This document shows positions 9,220 to 17,301 of a stretch of DNA of 48,288 bases, piece by piece (the stretch's first letter is position 1; every line of letters starts with the position of its first letter). The notes beneath the pieces are model-generated. The model worked only from the letters and a program-made list of their open reading frames with translations. It was not told the origin of the DNA and did not search any database. The stretch is from an uncultured Verrucomicrobiota bacterium (GTDB lineage Bacteria > Verrucomicrobiota > Verrucomicrobiia > Limisphaerales > UBA9464). The translations under genes were made by a program, and so were the position numbers. Location of the stretch: NCBI GenBank assembly GCA_903854475.1, contig CAINWP010000145.1, positions 1 through 48,288 of the forward strand, written 5' to 3'.

Positions 9220-9711
9220 ATGGCCACCTTATCAACCGAGCAACAAGCAACCGCCCGCCAGTGGATCGCCGAGGGCATGAAGATCTCCGATTTTCAGCGC
9301 CGGCTGGAAACCGACTTCGCCCTCAAACTGACCTACATGGAGGCGCGTTTCCTAATCGATGACCTGAAAGTGATTCCGAAGGATCCAGAGCCGCCGGCTC
9401 CTCCGGTCGCTCCCGCTGTCCCCGCTGCGTCGGCTCCCCCTGCCGGCACCATCGAGCCCGACGAGGTGGTGCCGCCGGAGGGAAATCTGGGAGGCGGCGA
9501 TGTCCAGGTCACCGTGGATGCCGTGACCCGCCCCAACGCCATGGTGAGCGGCCGGGTTCGGTTCTCCGATGGTAAAGGTGCGGCCTGGCTCATCGACATG
9601 CAGGGTCGCCCCGGCCTGGTTGCCGACGAGAAGGGTTATCGCCCTTCCCAGCCGGACTTGATGGCGTTTCAGGTCAGCTTGGAGCGCGAACTGGCCAAGC
9701 TGGGGTATTGA
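9220..9711 (+). CDS. protein of unknown function between yajQ and ybeY
   Basis: I do not recognise this 163-residue protein. Three parts are visible: a helical N-terminus (1-50; EQQATARQWIAEGMKISDFQ, then EARFLIDDL), a Pro/Ala-rich linker (about 53-85), and a compact beta-type C-terminal domain (about 95-163; VQVTVDAVTRPNAMVSGRV, then GKGAAWLIDMQGRPGL). It has no signal peptide or membrane span and no metal motif. It lies six bases before ybeY in the same direction, so it is probably expressed with ybeY and recO. The start codon is ATG at 9220 with no clear Shine-Dalgarno sequence. The open frame, codon use and operon position make it a credible gene. Confidence 0.8.
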   Translation: MATLSTEQQATARQWIAEGMKISDFQRRLETDFALKLTYMEARFLIDDLKVIPKDPEPPAPPVAPAVPAASAPPAGTIEPDEVVPPEGNLGGGDVQVTVDAVTRPNAMVSGRVRFSDGKGAAWLIDMQGRPGLVADEKGYRPSQPDLMAFQVSLERELAKLGY

Positions 9712-9717
9712 TTAGCC

Positions 9718-10281
9718 GTGAGTGATTCCGCAGCCGTTAGTTCTCCGGCTTCCCCTCGTTTGCCCGTTGTGACGGGCTCCGGGGCGGCGACGGTGATCCT
9801 CCTGCGCAATCGTCAGAAAGACCGCCCGTTGCGGGTGAGAGCCCTTCGCCAGATCACCTTGGACCTCCTGGAGGCCATGGGCTTAGAGGCTGAGGTGGGA
9901 TTTCATTTTGTCTCCCCGAGGGAGATGGCCCGGGTGAACTGGCGATTTCTCCGGCACGAGGGATCGACCGATGTCATTACCTTCGACCATGGCTCGACGC
10001 CCGAACGTGTGTATGGCGAGTGCTTTATTTCGGTCGCCGACGCCGTGGATCAGGCTCAAGCCTTCCGAACGACCTGGACCCAAGAAGTGGTCCGATATGT
10101 CATCCACGGCCTCTTGCACCTTCGCGGATACGATGACTTGGAGCCGGTATTGCGGCGTTCCATGAAGCGGGAGGAGAACCGCTGGGTCCGCTGGGTAGAC
10201 GGGCGTCACCACGATCTGGAGAGGCCACTGGCCACCCCGATTCGATCGGCCTCCCGACCTGGCGCGACGACTGCCCCATGA
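9718..10281 (+). CDS. ybeY: endoribonuclease YbeY
   Basis: 187-residue YbeY, a metal-dependent ribonuclease for 16S rRNA 3'-end maturation and ribosome quality control. Family marks are STDVITFDHG (about 82-91), GECFISVADA and the metal motif VIHGLLHLRGYDD near 124-136. The third zinc ligand is Asp here rather than the His of the E. coli motif HGxLHLxGYDH. The N-terminus is about 30 residues longer than usual. The start is GTG at 9718; no ATG lies between it and the fold. The stop overlaps the recO start as ATGA, implying translational coupling. Confidence 0.9.
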   Translation: MSDSAAVSSPASPRLPVVTGSGAATVILLRNRQKDRPLRVRALRQITLDLLEAMGLEAEVGFHFVSPREMARVNWRFLRHEGSTDVITFDHGSTPERVYGECFISVADAVDQAQAFRTTWTQEVVRYVIHGLLHLRGYDDLEPVLRRSMKREENRWVRWVDGRHHDLERPLATPIRSASRPGATTAP

Positions 10282-10910
10282 TCGCCCAACGATCCGAAGG
10301 CATCGTCATCCGCCTGCGCCCCCTCGGCGACACCAGCCTAATCGTCCACTGGTTGACTCCTGAACACGGTCGTCTGGCCACCGTGGCCAAGGGAGCCCGC
10401 GGGCCGAAGTCGGTCTTTCGCGGTAAGCTCGATTGGTGCTTCGAGAGCGAGTTCTCCTTCCGCCGTAACCCCAAGGGTAATCTCCATTCGTTGAGTGAAG
10501 TCGTTGTCCGGAACACTCATGGCTCCCTGCGACGGGAGCTCGTCTCCCTAGAGTTGATCGCTCATGCGGTGGCCACGCTGGAGCAGGTCACGGAAACGGA
10601 AACCCCCCAACCTGAGGCGCATCGGCTCTTCCTTGAGTTCCTGGCATTCTTAGAGATCCAGGGTCCCATGGCCCGGGCCCAGTTCGCATGGGATTTGCGC
10701 TTTTTGGCCATTCAAGGTCTTCAGCCCGATCCCGAAGGGTTGACCCCGGAAGCCGGTGCCTTGATGGAAACGTTGTTGGAGGCGAACTGGAGCGAACTGG
10801 CGGCACTCGAAGTCCCTCAGGAGACCGTTCGGAGTCTTCGTCAGTTCCTGCACGGATTCTGGATTCATCACTTCGGCCGCTCGCCCGGCAATCGCAATGC
10901 CCGCCGCTGA
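10278..10910 (+). CDS. recO: DNA repair protein RecO
   Basis: 210-residue RecO, which loads RecA at gaps together with RecR by displacing SSB and annealing strands. The N-terminal OB fold is seen in SEGIVIRLRPLGDTSLIVHW (6-25) and GRLATVAKGARGPKS. The helical C-domain follows, with RLFLEFLAFLE and FLHGFWIHHFGR at the end. The four-cysteine zinc motif of many RecO proteins is absent, as in enterobacteria, and the protein is shorter than the usual 230-250. It starts inside the ybeY stop (ATGA at 10278), so the two are translationally coupled. Confidence 0.88.
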   Translation: MIAQRSEGIVIRLRPLGDTSLIVHWLTPEHGRLATVAKGARGPKSVFRGKLDWCFESEFSFRRNPKGNLHSLSEVVVRNTHGSLRRELVSLELIAHAVATLEQVTETETPQPEAHRLFLEFLAFLEIQGPMARAQFAWDLRFLAIQGLQPDPEGLTPEAGALMETLLEANWSELAALEVPQETVRSLRQFLHGFWIHHFGRSPGNRNARR

Positions 10911-10973
10911 CCGGTGCCCTGGCTGCCGACGGGCGACCGCTGACGGGCGGGCTTTGAGCGGGTACCTGACTTC

Positions 10974-11011
10974 AAAAAGAAAACCCGGAGGGCGGTGGAA
11001 CGACCTCCGGG
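10974..11011 (-). terminator. intrinsic terminator, leftward
   Basis: On the minus strand CCCGGAGG (11011-11004), a 12-base loop, CCTCCGGG (10991-10984), then TTTTCTTTTT (10983-10974). This is a textbook Rho-independent terminator, but for leftward transcription, whereas recO and dnaE both read right. Confidence 0.75.
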
Positions 11012-11229
11012 CCAGAATCTTCAGAAGCACCGGTTCAAGCCTGTTTGCCAGAACCGTTCGGGGATGGGGGTGGGACGGGTGCCGGAACCATGATGGCCCC
11101 GGCGGCGGGGAGTGATCCGAGTCCTGCTTGCGCGGGTTTTGAGATCCTTGTTTCCACGTCTTCAACTAAGCTTAAGCCTTGCCATCGTGGTTTAGTGAGT
11201 GCCGCCACTCACCAAAACGCCCAAGGACT
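10974..11229 (-). ncRNA. candidate structured non-coding RNA
   Basis: The 509-base recO-dnaE gap has no convincing gene but holds a complete leftward unit: promoter (11264-11235), structured body and intrinsic terminator (11011-10974). The first hairpin (11216-11191) has an 11-pair stem on the minus strand, with arms TTTGGTGAGTG and CACTCACTAAA around GCGG. One pair is G-U on this strand and A-C on the plus strand, which favours leftward transcription. Further on are CCACG/CGTGG, CCCC/GGGG and CGGTTC/GAACCG pairings. It matches none of tmRNA, RNase P, SRP or tRNA by the motifs I could check. The length would be about 255 bases. It is a candidate only; the function is unknown. Confidence 0.4.
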
Positions 11230-11234
11230 GCCTA

Positions 11235-11264
11235 ATTATTGTCGGAATGCCCGTTTTTGACCAA
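11235..11264 (-). promoter_or_regulatory. leftward promoter of the ncRNA candidate
   Basis: TTGGTC (11264-11259), 18 bases, then AATAAT (11240-11235; five of six -10 matches). The predicted start is near 11229. Its -35 overlaps the -35 of the rightward dnaE promoter in the near-palindrome TTTGACCAAA. Confidence 0.4.
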
Positions 11265-11284
11265 ACCCCCGTGGACCCTATCGA
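11257..11284 (+). promoter_or_regulatory. possible dnaE promoter
   Basis: TTGACC (11257-11262), 16 bases, TATCGA (11279-11284). A start near 11291 would give dnaE a leader of about 130 bases. Confidence 0.35.
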
Positions 11285-11419
11285 GCCAAAGCCCTGCCTC
11301 GGACCTGTCCCTCAGGTGCTTCTAGCGGTGGATTGTTTCTGCAAAGGCTGTGCTGCCCTTGAGACGACACGCCCAGGTGCTTGTTGCCGGAGCGATTGGT
11401 TCGCATAGTTGCCAACGCG

Positions 11420-14400
11420 ATGCCCGCCGACTTCGCCCATCTGCACCTTCACACCGAGTTCTCCCTGCTCGACGCTGCCTGCCGCCTCGACCGGTTGATG
11501 GCCCGGGCGAAGGAGTTAGACTTCCCCGCTGTCGCCATGACGGATCATGGCAACATGTTCGGGGCGATCGAGTTCTACTCGGCGGCCAAAAAAGCCGGCA
11601 TCAAACCCATCCTCGGTTGCGAGGTGTATATTGCTCCCGGATCGCGCCTGGAGAAGAAACAAGGCTCTGGGGGAATGCGCGATGTCTATCACCACCTGGT
11701 GCTGCTGGCCCGCGATGAGATCGGTTACAAGAACTTGATCAAGCTGGTCACCTCCGCCCATTTGGAGGGGTATTATTACAAGCCCCGCATCGACAAGGAG
11801 ATCCTAGCCGCGCATGGACAAGGCCTGATCGGCTTGAGCGGTTGTCTGGCCAGTGAGATTCCAGAGGCCATTCTCAAGGACGATCTCAAGCGCGCCCGGA
11901 ACACGATCGATTTCTTCAAGCAGACCTTCGGGCCCGGAAACTTCTACCTCGAACTCCAGAATCACGGCATTCCGGAACAGGCCAAGGTCAACCGACAGCT
12001 CATTCCCTGGGCCAAAGAGTTCGGGCTCAAGTGCGTCGCCACCAACGACGTTCACTATGTTCAGAAGGACCACTCGCGGGCGCACGACTGTCTCATTTGC
12101 ATCGGCACCCAGTCGCAGTTGAGCGACGCCAAGCGGATGCGCTACCAGCAGGAGCAGTTCTTCCTGCGGTCGGCTCAAGAAATGAAGCACCTCTTCACCG
12201 AGGTGCCTGAAGCGGTCCTCAACACCGTAGAGGTGGCCGAGAAATGCAATTTGGAGATCCGCTACGGCAAGGGCGCGGAGCACTATCCGGTGTTCCAGCC
12301 GCCCGAGACGTGGACCCGTGAGGGATACTTGCGCAAGCTCCTCTGCGACGGCCTGCGGCTCCGCTATTCCATCCAGGCCCATGTCGACGGCTCGACCATC
12401 GTGGTCGAGGCTGTGACCCACCCGGAACGGTTGGTGTTCCTCTTTCCCCCACCGCCCGCCCCGGAGGTCGATGCCGCCGCTAGCCCGATCAGTCCGGCCC
12501 CAGAGGCGTCATCGGTCCCACAGGCCCCGCCGGATCCGGTCTTAGTTGAAGCGGCTGTACGCAAAATTCTTGATCGCCTCGAGCTGGAACTCGGGGTCAT
12601 CGAGAAGACCGGCTATGTTTCGTACTTCTTAATCGTCGGTGACTTTGTTCGTTGGGGCCGCGACCACGGTATCGCCTGCGTGGCGCGCGGATCGGCCGCC
12701 GGATCGATGGTTACCTATTTGCTGGAGATCGCGAACGTCGACCCGCTGCGCTATGGGTTGCTCTTCGAGCGATTCCTGAATCCGGAGCGTGTCAGCCCGC
12801 CCGATATCGACATCGACTTCGCCGACGACCGTCGCGCGGAGGTAATCCGCTACGTTCGGGACAAGTACGGCCGCGATGCCGTCGCTCAAATCATCACCTT
12901 CGGAACCATGGGCGCGAAGTCGGTCATTCGCGATGTGGGTCGCATCATGGGATTGGCGGTCGGTGACGCCGACCGACTGGCCAAGATGATCACCGACGTG
13001 AAGTGGGGCCTGAAGGACGCGCTCCAGAAGAACGCCGAGTTTAAGCAGGCTTACGACGAGGAAGAGGTTACTCGCGAACTCATCGACACGGCCCTCCTCC
13101 TAGAAGACCAGACCCGCAGCGTCGGCGTTCATGCGGCCGGCGTGGTCATCGGGGCCCAGCCGCTGGTGAACCTCCTGCCGCTCAAGCTGGACGACGAGGG
13201 CGATATCGTCACCCAGTATGCCATGGGGCCGGTCGGCGACCTGGGACTTCTCAAGATGGATTTCTTGGGTCTCAAGACCCTGACGGTCATCCGCAATACC
13301 GCTGAGATGGTCCGGAAGTCCACCGGTCTCCAGCTCGATCTCGATAACCTGCCGCTCGATGACACCAAGACCTACGACTTGCTGAACAACGCCCAGACTC
13401 TCGGGGTGTTCCAGTTGGAATCCGGGGGCATGCGCGACCTGTGCAAAAAGTTCAAAATCGCCTCGGTCGAGCACATCACCGCGCTCATTTCGCTCTACCG
13501 GCCGGGTCCGATGGACCTAATCCCAGATTTCATCAAGCGACGCCACGGTGAACAGGAGATTGTCTATCCCCATCCCCTGCTGGAGCCCATCGCTCGCGAA
13601 ACCTATGGGATCCTGATTTATCAGGAGCAGGTGATGCAGGCGACGCAGATCCTGGCCGGCTACACCCTCGGAGGAGCCGATTTGCTCCGTCGGGCCATGG
13701 GCAAAAAGAAGCTCGAGGAGATGGTTCTGCAGCGCGAGACGTTCGTGAAAGGCTGCGCGGACACCAATGGCATCCCGGCCCCCAAGGCCAACGAGGTCTT
13801 CGACTTGCTGGAGAAATTCGCGGGCTACGGCTTCAATAAATCGCACGCGGCAGCCTATGCTGTCGTGGCCTATCAAACGGCCTGGCTGAAGACGAACTAC
13901 CCGGTGGAGTTCCTGAGTGCGATGATGACCAACGATCAGGGCGACACCGCCAAGTTGAGTCAGTATATCGCTGAGGCCAAGACCCTCGGCATCGAGACCT
14001 TGGGTCCGGACATCAATGCTTCGGGTCTTCACTTTGCCCCCGCCGCGGCCGAGGGAGGACGCCGGGTCATCCGCTTCGGTTTGGCGGCCATCAAGGGAGT
14101 CGGTGAGGCCGCCGTTGAAGCGTTGCTCGCGGCCCGTTCTCTGGGAGGTACTTTCATCAACCTGGAAGACCTGTGTGGTCGGGTGGAAACCAAGGCCATT
14201 AACCGCAAAGCCCTCGAGTCCCTCATCAAGGCGGGAGCCTGCGATTCCGTCGGGCCTAATCGCGCCACCGTGTTCCACCAGATCGATGGTTCGATGGCCC
14301 GCGCCACGGCCAACGCGTCGGACAAATCCCGGGGTCAGGTTTCTTTTTTCGACACGTTTGAGGCGGCACCGGCCGCCCGGCAGCGGGTGGAAAACCCCGT

Positions 14401-15136
14401 GGTCCAAGAAGACTGGCCGGTGGCCCAGAAGCTGGCAGACGAAAAGGAACTGGTAGGCTTCTACGTCAGCGGGCATCCACTGGGTCCGTACGAGAAGCTA
14501 CTCTCCCGGCATACTACGCATACGATTGAGGAGCTGGCGGCATTGCCGAATCGGTCAATGATCCGGATCGGGGGACTGGTCTCCGCCGTCCAGAAAGGGG
14601 TGTCAAAAAAGACAGGCAAGCCCTACGCGATGGTCACACTCGAGGATATGACCGGCACGGTCACCGCGTTGGCCATGAATGAATCGTACGACCGTTATAC
14701 CGAACTCTTCGTGGTGAATCAGGCGTTGCTGGTCACCGCGGAGGTCAGCACTGGCGAGGAACGGCCCAAGTTGTTCCCGCAGGAGATTCTGCCGCTCGAT
14801 GCCGCGCCGAAGAAATTTACCAAGCGGGTCCAACTGCGCCTCCGGTCGGACCAACTGGGTGACACGCGGCTTGCTGATCTGAAGGCCTTGATCGAAGCCC
14901 ACTCTGGCTCGGTGGTGGTGTACCTTTGCATTCGCATGCCGGGTGGAGAGTCGGTTTGGATCGAGCCGAACGATCGCTATCAAGTCACCCCGTCCCGAGA
15001 GTTTGAAGCAGCGATCACCGGTCTTTTCGGACCAGAATCCTACCAGGTTAAGGTGGACAACTCTCTGCCCGAACGCGCCCCGCGGCGTTGGGAAAAACGT
15101 GGCAACGGTGGCGGTGGCGGTGGCGGCGACGAATAA
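11420..15136 (+). CDS. dnaE: DNA polymerase III alpha subunit
   Basis: Replicative polymerase of the DnaE1 type (1238 residues). The N-terminal PHP domain starts FAHLHLHTEFSLLDAACRL, with TDHGNMFGAIEFY near 47. The polymerase palm holds ACVARGSAAGSMVTY and the catalytic PDIDIDFADDRR (near 460-471). Then come RSVGVHAAGVVIG, the fingers (LISLYRPGPMDLIPDF) and the helix-hairpin-helix region (KSHAAAYAVVAYQTAW). The OB fold is RIGGLVSAVQKGVSKKTGKP near 1052. Two oddities are an insertion of about 60 residues, rich in Pro/Ala, at about 318-380 between GLRLRY and LELELGVIEKTGY, and a poly-glycine C-terminus. The ATG at 11420 is chosen because the PHP strand begins four residues later. Confidence 0.96.
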   Translation: MPADFAHLHLHTEFSLLDAACRLDRLMARAKELDFPAVAMTDHGNMFGAIEFYSAAKKAGIKPILGCEVYIAPGSRLEKKQGSGGMRDVYHHLVLLARDEIGYKNLIKLVTSAHLEGYYYKPRIDKEILAAHGQGLIGLSGCLASEIPEAILKDDLKRARNTIDFFKQTFGPGNFYLELQNHGIPEQAKVNRQLIPWAKEFGLKCVATNDVHYVQKDHSRAHDCLICIGTQSQLSDAKRMRYQQEQFFLRSAQEMKHLFTEVPEAVLNTVEVAEKCNLEIRYGKGAEHYPVFQPPETWTREGYLRKLLCDGLRLRYSIQAHVDGSTIVVEAVTHPERLVFLFPPPPAPEVDAAASPISPAPEASSVPQAPPDPVLVEAAVRKILDRLELELGVIEKTGYVSYFLIVGDFVRWGRDHGIACVARGSAAGSMVTYLLEIANVDPLRYGLLFERFLNPERVSPPDIDIDFADDRRAEVIRYVRDKYGRDAVAQIITFGTMGAKSVIRDVGRIMGLAVGDADRLAKMITDVKWGLKDALQKNAEFKQAYDEEEVTRELIDTALLLEDQTRSVGVHAAGVVIGAQPLVNLLPLKLDDEGDIVTQYAMGPVGDLGLLKMDFLGLKTLTVIRNTAEMVRKSTGLQLDLDNLPLDDTKTYDLLNNAQTLGVFQLESGGMRDLCKKFKIASVEHITALISLYRPGPMDLIPDFIKRRHGEQEIVYPHPLLEPIARETYGILIYQEQVMQATQILAGYTLGGADLLRRAMGKKKLEEMVLQRETFVKGCADTNGIPAPKANEVFDLLEKFAGYGFNKSHAAAYAVVAYQTAWLKTNYPVEFLSAMMTNDQGDTAKLSQYIAEAKTLGIETLGPDINASGLHFAPAAAEGGRRVIRFGLAAIKGVGEAAVEALLAARSLGGTFINLEDLCGRVETKAINRKALESLIKAGACDSVGPNRATVFHQIDGSMARATANASDKSRGQVSFFDTFEAAPAARQRVENPVVQEDWPVAQKLADEKELVGFYVSGHPLGPYEKLLSRHTTHTIEELAALPNRSMIRIGGLVSAVQKGVSKKTGKPYAMVTLEDMTGTVTALAMNESYDRYTELFVVNQALLVTAEVSTGEERPKLFPQEILPLDAAPKKFTKRVQLRLRSDQLGDTRLADLKALIEAHSGSVVVYLCIRMPGGESVWIEPNDRYQVTPSREFEAAITGLFGPESYQVKVDNSLPERAPRRWEKRGNGGGGGGGDE

Positions 15137-15161
15137 ACGGTGACGAATTAATCCACGAAAT

Positions 15162-15191
15162 TAAAAAGGGCCTCGGGATAACCCGAGACCC
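15162..15191 (-). terminator. terminator after the two-repeat exported protein gene
   Basis: On the minus strand GGGTCTCGGG (15191-15182), loop TTAT, CCCGAGGCCC (15177-15168), then TTTTT. The fourth pair is a G-U wobble only on the minus strand (C against A on plus), and the T-run follows on that strand. It therefore serves the leftward gene ending at 15234. It may also slow rightward transcripts leaving dnaE. Confidence 0.7.
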
Positions 15192-15233
15192 TTGTTGTAA
15201 CTCAGAGAACGGAACGCGGTGCGTTCCTGCACG

Positions 15234-17027
15234 TCATTCGTATTTGAACACCAAATTGGCGCCGCTGGTCGAGATGCTGACCTTCGAGGCCCCGCTGAGG
15301 CGGTAGAAGGACGAACTCGTCGGAGCCGGGATGGTGATGGTCTTGGCCGCGGCGTCGACGCTCGCTCCGGTCACTGCCGAGAAGGCACCACCGAGGGCCG
15401 CAGAGCTCAGCAGAGAGACGGCCGAGGGGGCCGCTGGGACACCCCGGATAATCATGCCGCTGATGCCGCCGGAGTTGTCTTCCATCTCGGCGAACCACAG
15501 GTATTCACCGGCCTTCACGTCCACAACCACCGTCCTGGGCTGTCCCAAAGGCAGCACATCTCCAGCGTCGTTCTTGCCGGCAAAATTGCCGGTGTTTTGG
15601 TCCGCCGGTTCTTTCAAACCTTTGATGTCATCCACCCATACTTTGCCGGCTCGGAAGGCGTCCGTGGTGCGTCCCTCGAAGACCGTCACCTTGTATTTGC
15701 CAGGGTTGAGTCCGGCGAAACGCATGAGGGTCTCGCTTCGGTCGGTGTCCGGATTGCGGTACATGTAGTCGTCCTTCACCGAGGCGGGAACGAGGATGCC
15801 ATCGTACATGACCGCAATCCCTTCCTTGGTGGGATTGTTGGCGCTTTGACCCAGAGCCGGTGGGAACGAGTTGGCCTCGTTCTGGGCTACGTTGTTGAGC
15901 ATCGTCACCGTGACGTTCTTGTTCGCGTCTTTGGAGAAGTCGGTGAGGTTCCAAGTGACTGCCGTGGCGTCAGCATTGGCGGTGCCTTTGATGCTGGCTG
16001 ATCCAGCCGTCACGTTCGAATTCGGATCGGCGAAGGTCCACGTGGGGATCACGTTCCAATCGGTCAAAGGAGGCGGGGCGGAAGCATCTTCGCCGGCCTG
16101 GTCTTTGTTTGCGTTGGTGATCTTGGTGACCCGCTCGTTTTCCAGTTCGCCGAAATCGAGCTTAAACAACCCCTTCGAGTCTGCCGGATCGATCACGGAA
16201 CGAATGACCATGCCGCTGATGCCGCCAGAGTTGTCCTCCATCTCGGCGAACCAAAGGTATTCACCGGCATTCACCTTCACGGTGACGGTCCGGGGTTGGC
16301 CGTCGAGCAGCACGTCTCCAGCGTCGTTCTTGCCCGCGTAGTTGCCTGTGTTCTCGCTGGCGGGTTCCTTCAAGCCCTTGATATCATCCACCCAGACCTT
16401 GCCGGTTCGCTTGCCGTCTGTGGTGCGACCTTCGAACACCGTGACATTGTAGGTTCCGGGGTCGAGATTGGCGATACGCATCAACGTCTCGGAGCCGTCG
16501 GTATCCGGATTCCGGTACAGGTAATCGTCTTTGACGATACCGGGAACGCGGACGCCGTCATACACCACGTCCCGGCCTTCCTTGGTGGGATTATTACCGG
16601 TCTGGCCCAGCATGTAGGGCGGTGCGTCCGACGAGAGTTTTTCGGCGAGTGTTCTGTTGTCCAACATCGTCAGCGTGACGTTGTTGTTAGGAGTCACTGA
16701 AACGTCCTTCAGTTTCCAGGTGACCGAGGTCCCATCGGCGCTGGCAACGCCGAGAACGCTCGCGGAATCCGGAGCGACGTTGGCATTGGGATCCGCGAAG
16801 GTCCAATTGGGGATGACGTTCCAATCGAGCAGGAGGGGCTGGGGACCGAGTGGAATGCCATTGGCATCAGTGAGTGGATTGTCACTCGCATCGACGGGTG
16901 CCCGTTCATTTTCCAGAGAACCGAAGTCGATCTTGAAGAGACCTGCCTGCGTGGTGAGGGATGTCTGGAGCAACGCCGCTGCCACAGCCGCTGCCAAGAG
17001 ACCTTGATGTTTTGTCGAATGCTTCAT
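15234..17027 (-). CDS. exported protein with two tandem ~250-residue repeats
   Basis: 597 residues of unknown function. A signal peptide (KHSTKHQGLLAAAVAAALLQ then SLTTQA, cut near 28) is followed by two homologous units, about 29-285 and 286-530. Each begins GLFK(I/L)DFG and contains DWNVIP(N/T)WTFADPN, NNPTKEG, VKDDY(L/M)YRNPDTD, VTVFEGRTTD, GKVWVDDIKGLKEP and YLWFAEMEDNSGGISGM. The units look like beta-sandwich, possibly carbohydrate-binding, modules. A C-terminal stretch of about 65 residues with FYRLSG and GANLVFKYE closes the protein. No catalytic motif is recognised. The repeats are alike in DNA too, so the duplication is fairly recent. The ATG at 17027 is chosen for the signal peptide. 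Confidence 0.85.
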   Translation of the reverse strand: MKHSTKHQGLLAAAVAAALLQTSLTTQAGLFKIDFGSLENERAPVDASDNPLTDANGIPLGPQPLLLDWNVIPNWTFADPNANVAPDSASVLGVASADGTSVTWKLKDVSVTPNNNVTLTMLDNRTLAEKLSSDAPPYMLGQTGNNPTKEGRDVVYDGVRVPGIVKDDYLYRNPDTDGSETLMRIANLDPGTYNVTVFEGRTTDGKRTGKVWVDDIKGLKEPASENTGNYAGKNDAGDVLLDGQPRTVTVKVNAGEYLWFAEMEDNSGGISGMVIRSVIDPADSKGLFKLDFGELENERVTKITNANKDQAGEDASAPPPLTDWNVIPTWTFADPNSNVTAGSASIKGTANADATAVTWNLTDFSKDANKNVTVTMLNNVAQNEANSFPPALGQSANNPTKEGIAVMYDGILVPASVKDDYMYRNPDTDRSETLMRFAGLNPGKYKVTVFEGRTTDAFRAGKVWVDDIKGLKEPADQNTGNFAGKNDAGDVLPLGQPRTVVVDVKAGEYLWFAEMEDNSGGISGMIIRGVPAAPSAVSLLSSAALGGAFSAVTGASVDAAAKTITIPAPTSSSFYRLSGASKVSISTSGANLVFKYE

Positions 17028-17160
17028 GGTAAGGGGATAAGAATCTGATCCCCCGCTGGATCCACTCATCGATGGACGATCTGGAACACACTTCGTGCGT
17101 GGGGCCAGAACGGCATTGGTGAAAAACTCTGACGGGGTATAACGCTATAAGTGCAAAGAT

Positions 17161-17186
17161 CTTGGTTCTGTCCAGACAAAACCAAG
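17161..17186. other. hairpin in the leader of the two-repeat protein gene
   Basis: CTTGGTT (17161-17167), 12-base loop, AACCAAG (17180-17186), upstream of the leftward gene starting at 17027. A second short stem, GGGGAT/ATCCCC (17033-17053), sits directly before the start codon. They could affect expression; no more can be said. Confidence 0.3.
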
Positions 17187-17244
17187 ATTCCCCCCAAAGA
17201 AGAGTCGAAGACCCAATTGCCTGCCTCAAAGCCTGCCTCAAGAA

Positions 17245-17283
17245 CCCAGTCAAACCCACCCGACTCGGATTGGGTTTGATGGG
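17245..17283 (-). terminator. long hairpin after the PqaA-family gene
   Basis: CCCA, bulged G, TCAAACCCA (17245-17258) pairs with TGGGTTTGA TGGG (17271-17283), 13 pairs in total, 18 bases past the stop at 17302. No T-run follows, so it may be a Rho-type stop or an mRNA-stabilising stem. Confidence 0.4.
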
Positions 17284-17301
17284 TCTCCAAAGGTCCCCGT
17301 C

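Noticed and set aside
11020-11060. tRNA-like GGTTCAAGC in the recO-dnaE gap
   Set aside because: The flanking bases do not form a T-stem or acceptor stem, and no anticodon arm is present.
10650-11165. 171-codon minus-strand frame across the end of recO
   Set aside because: It crosses a strong leftward intrinsic terminator and is antisense to recO; composition is not protein-like.
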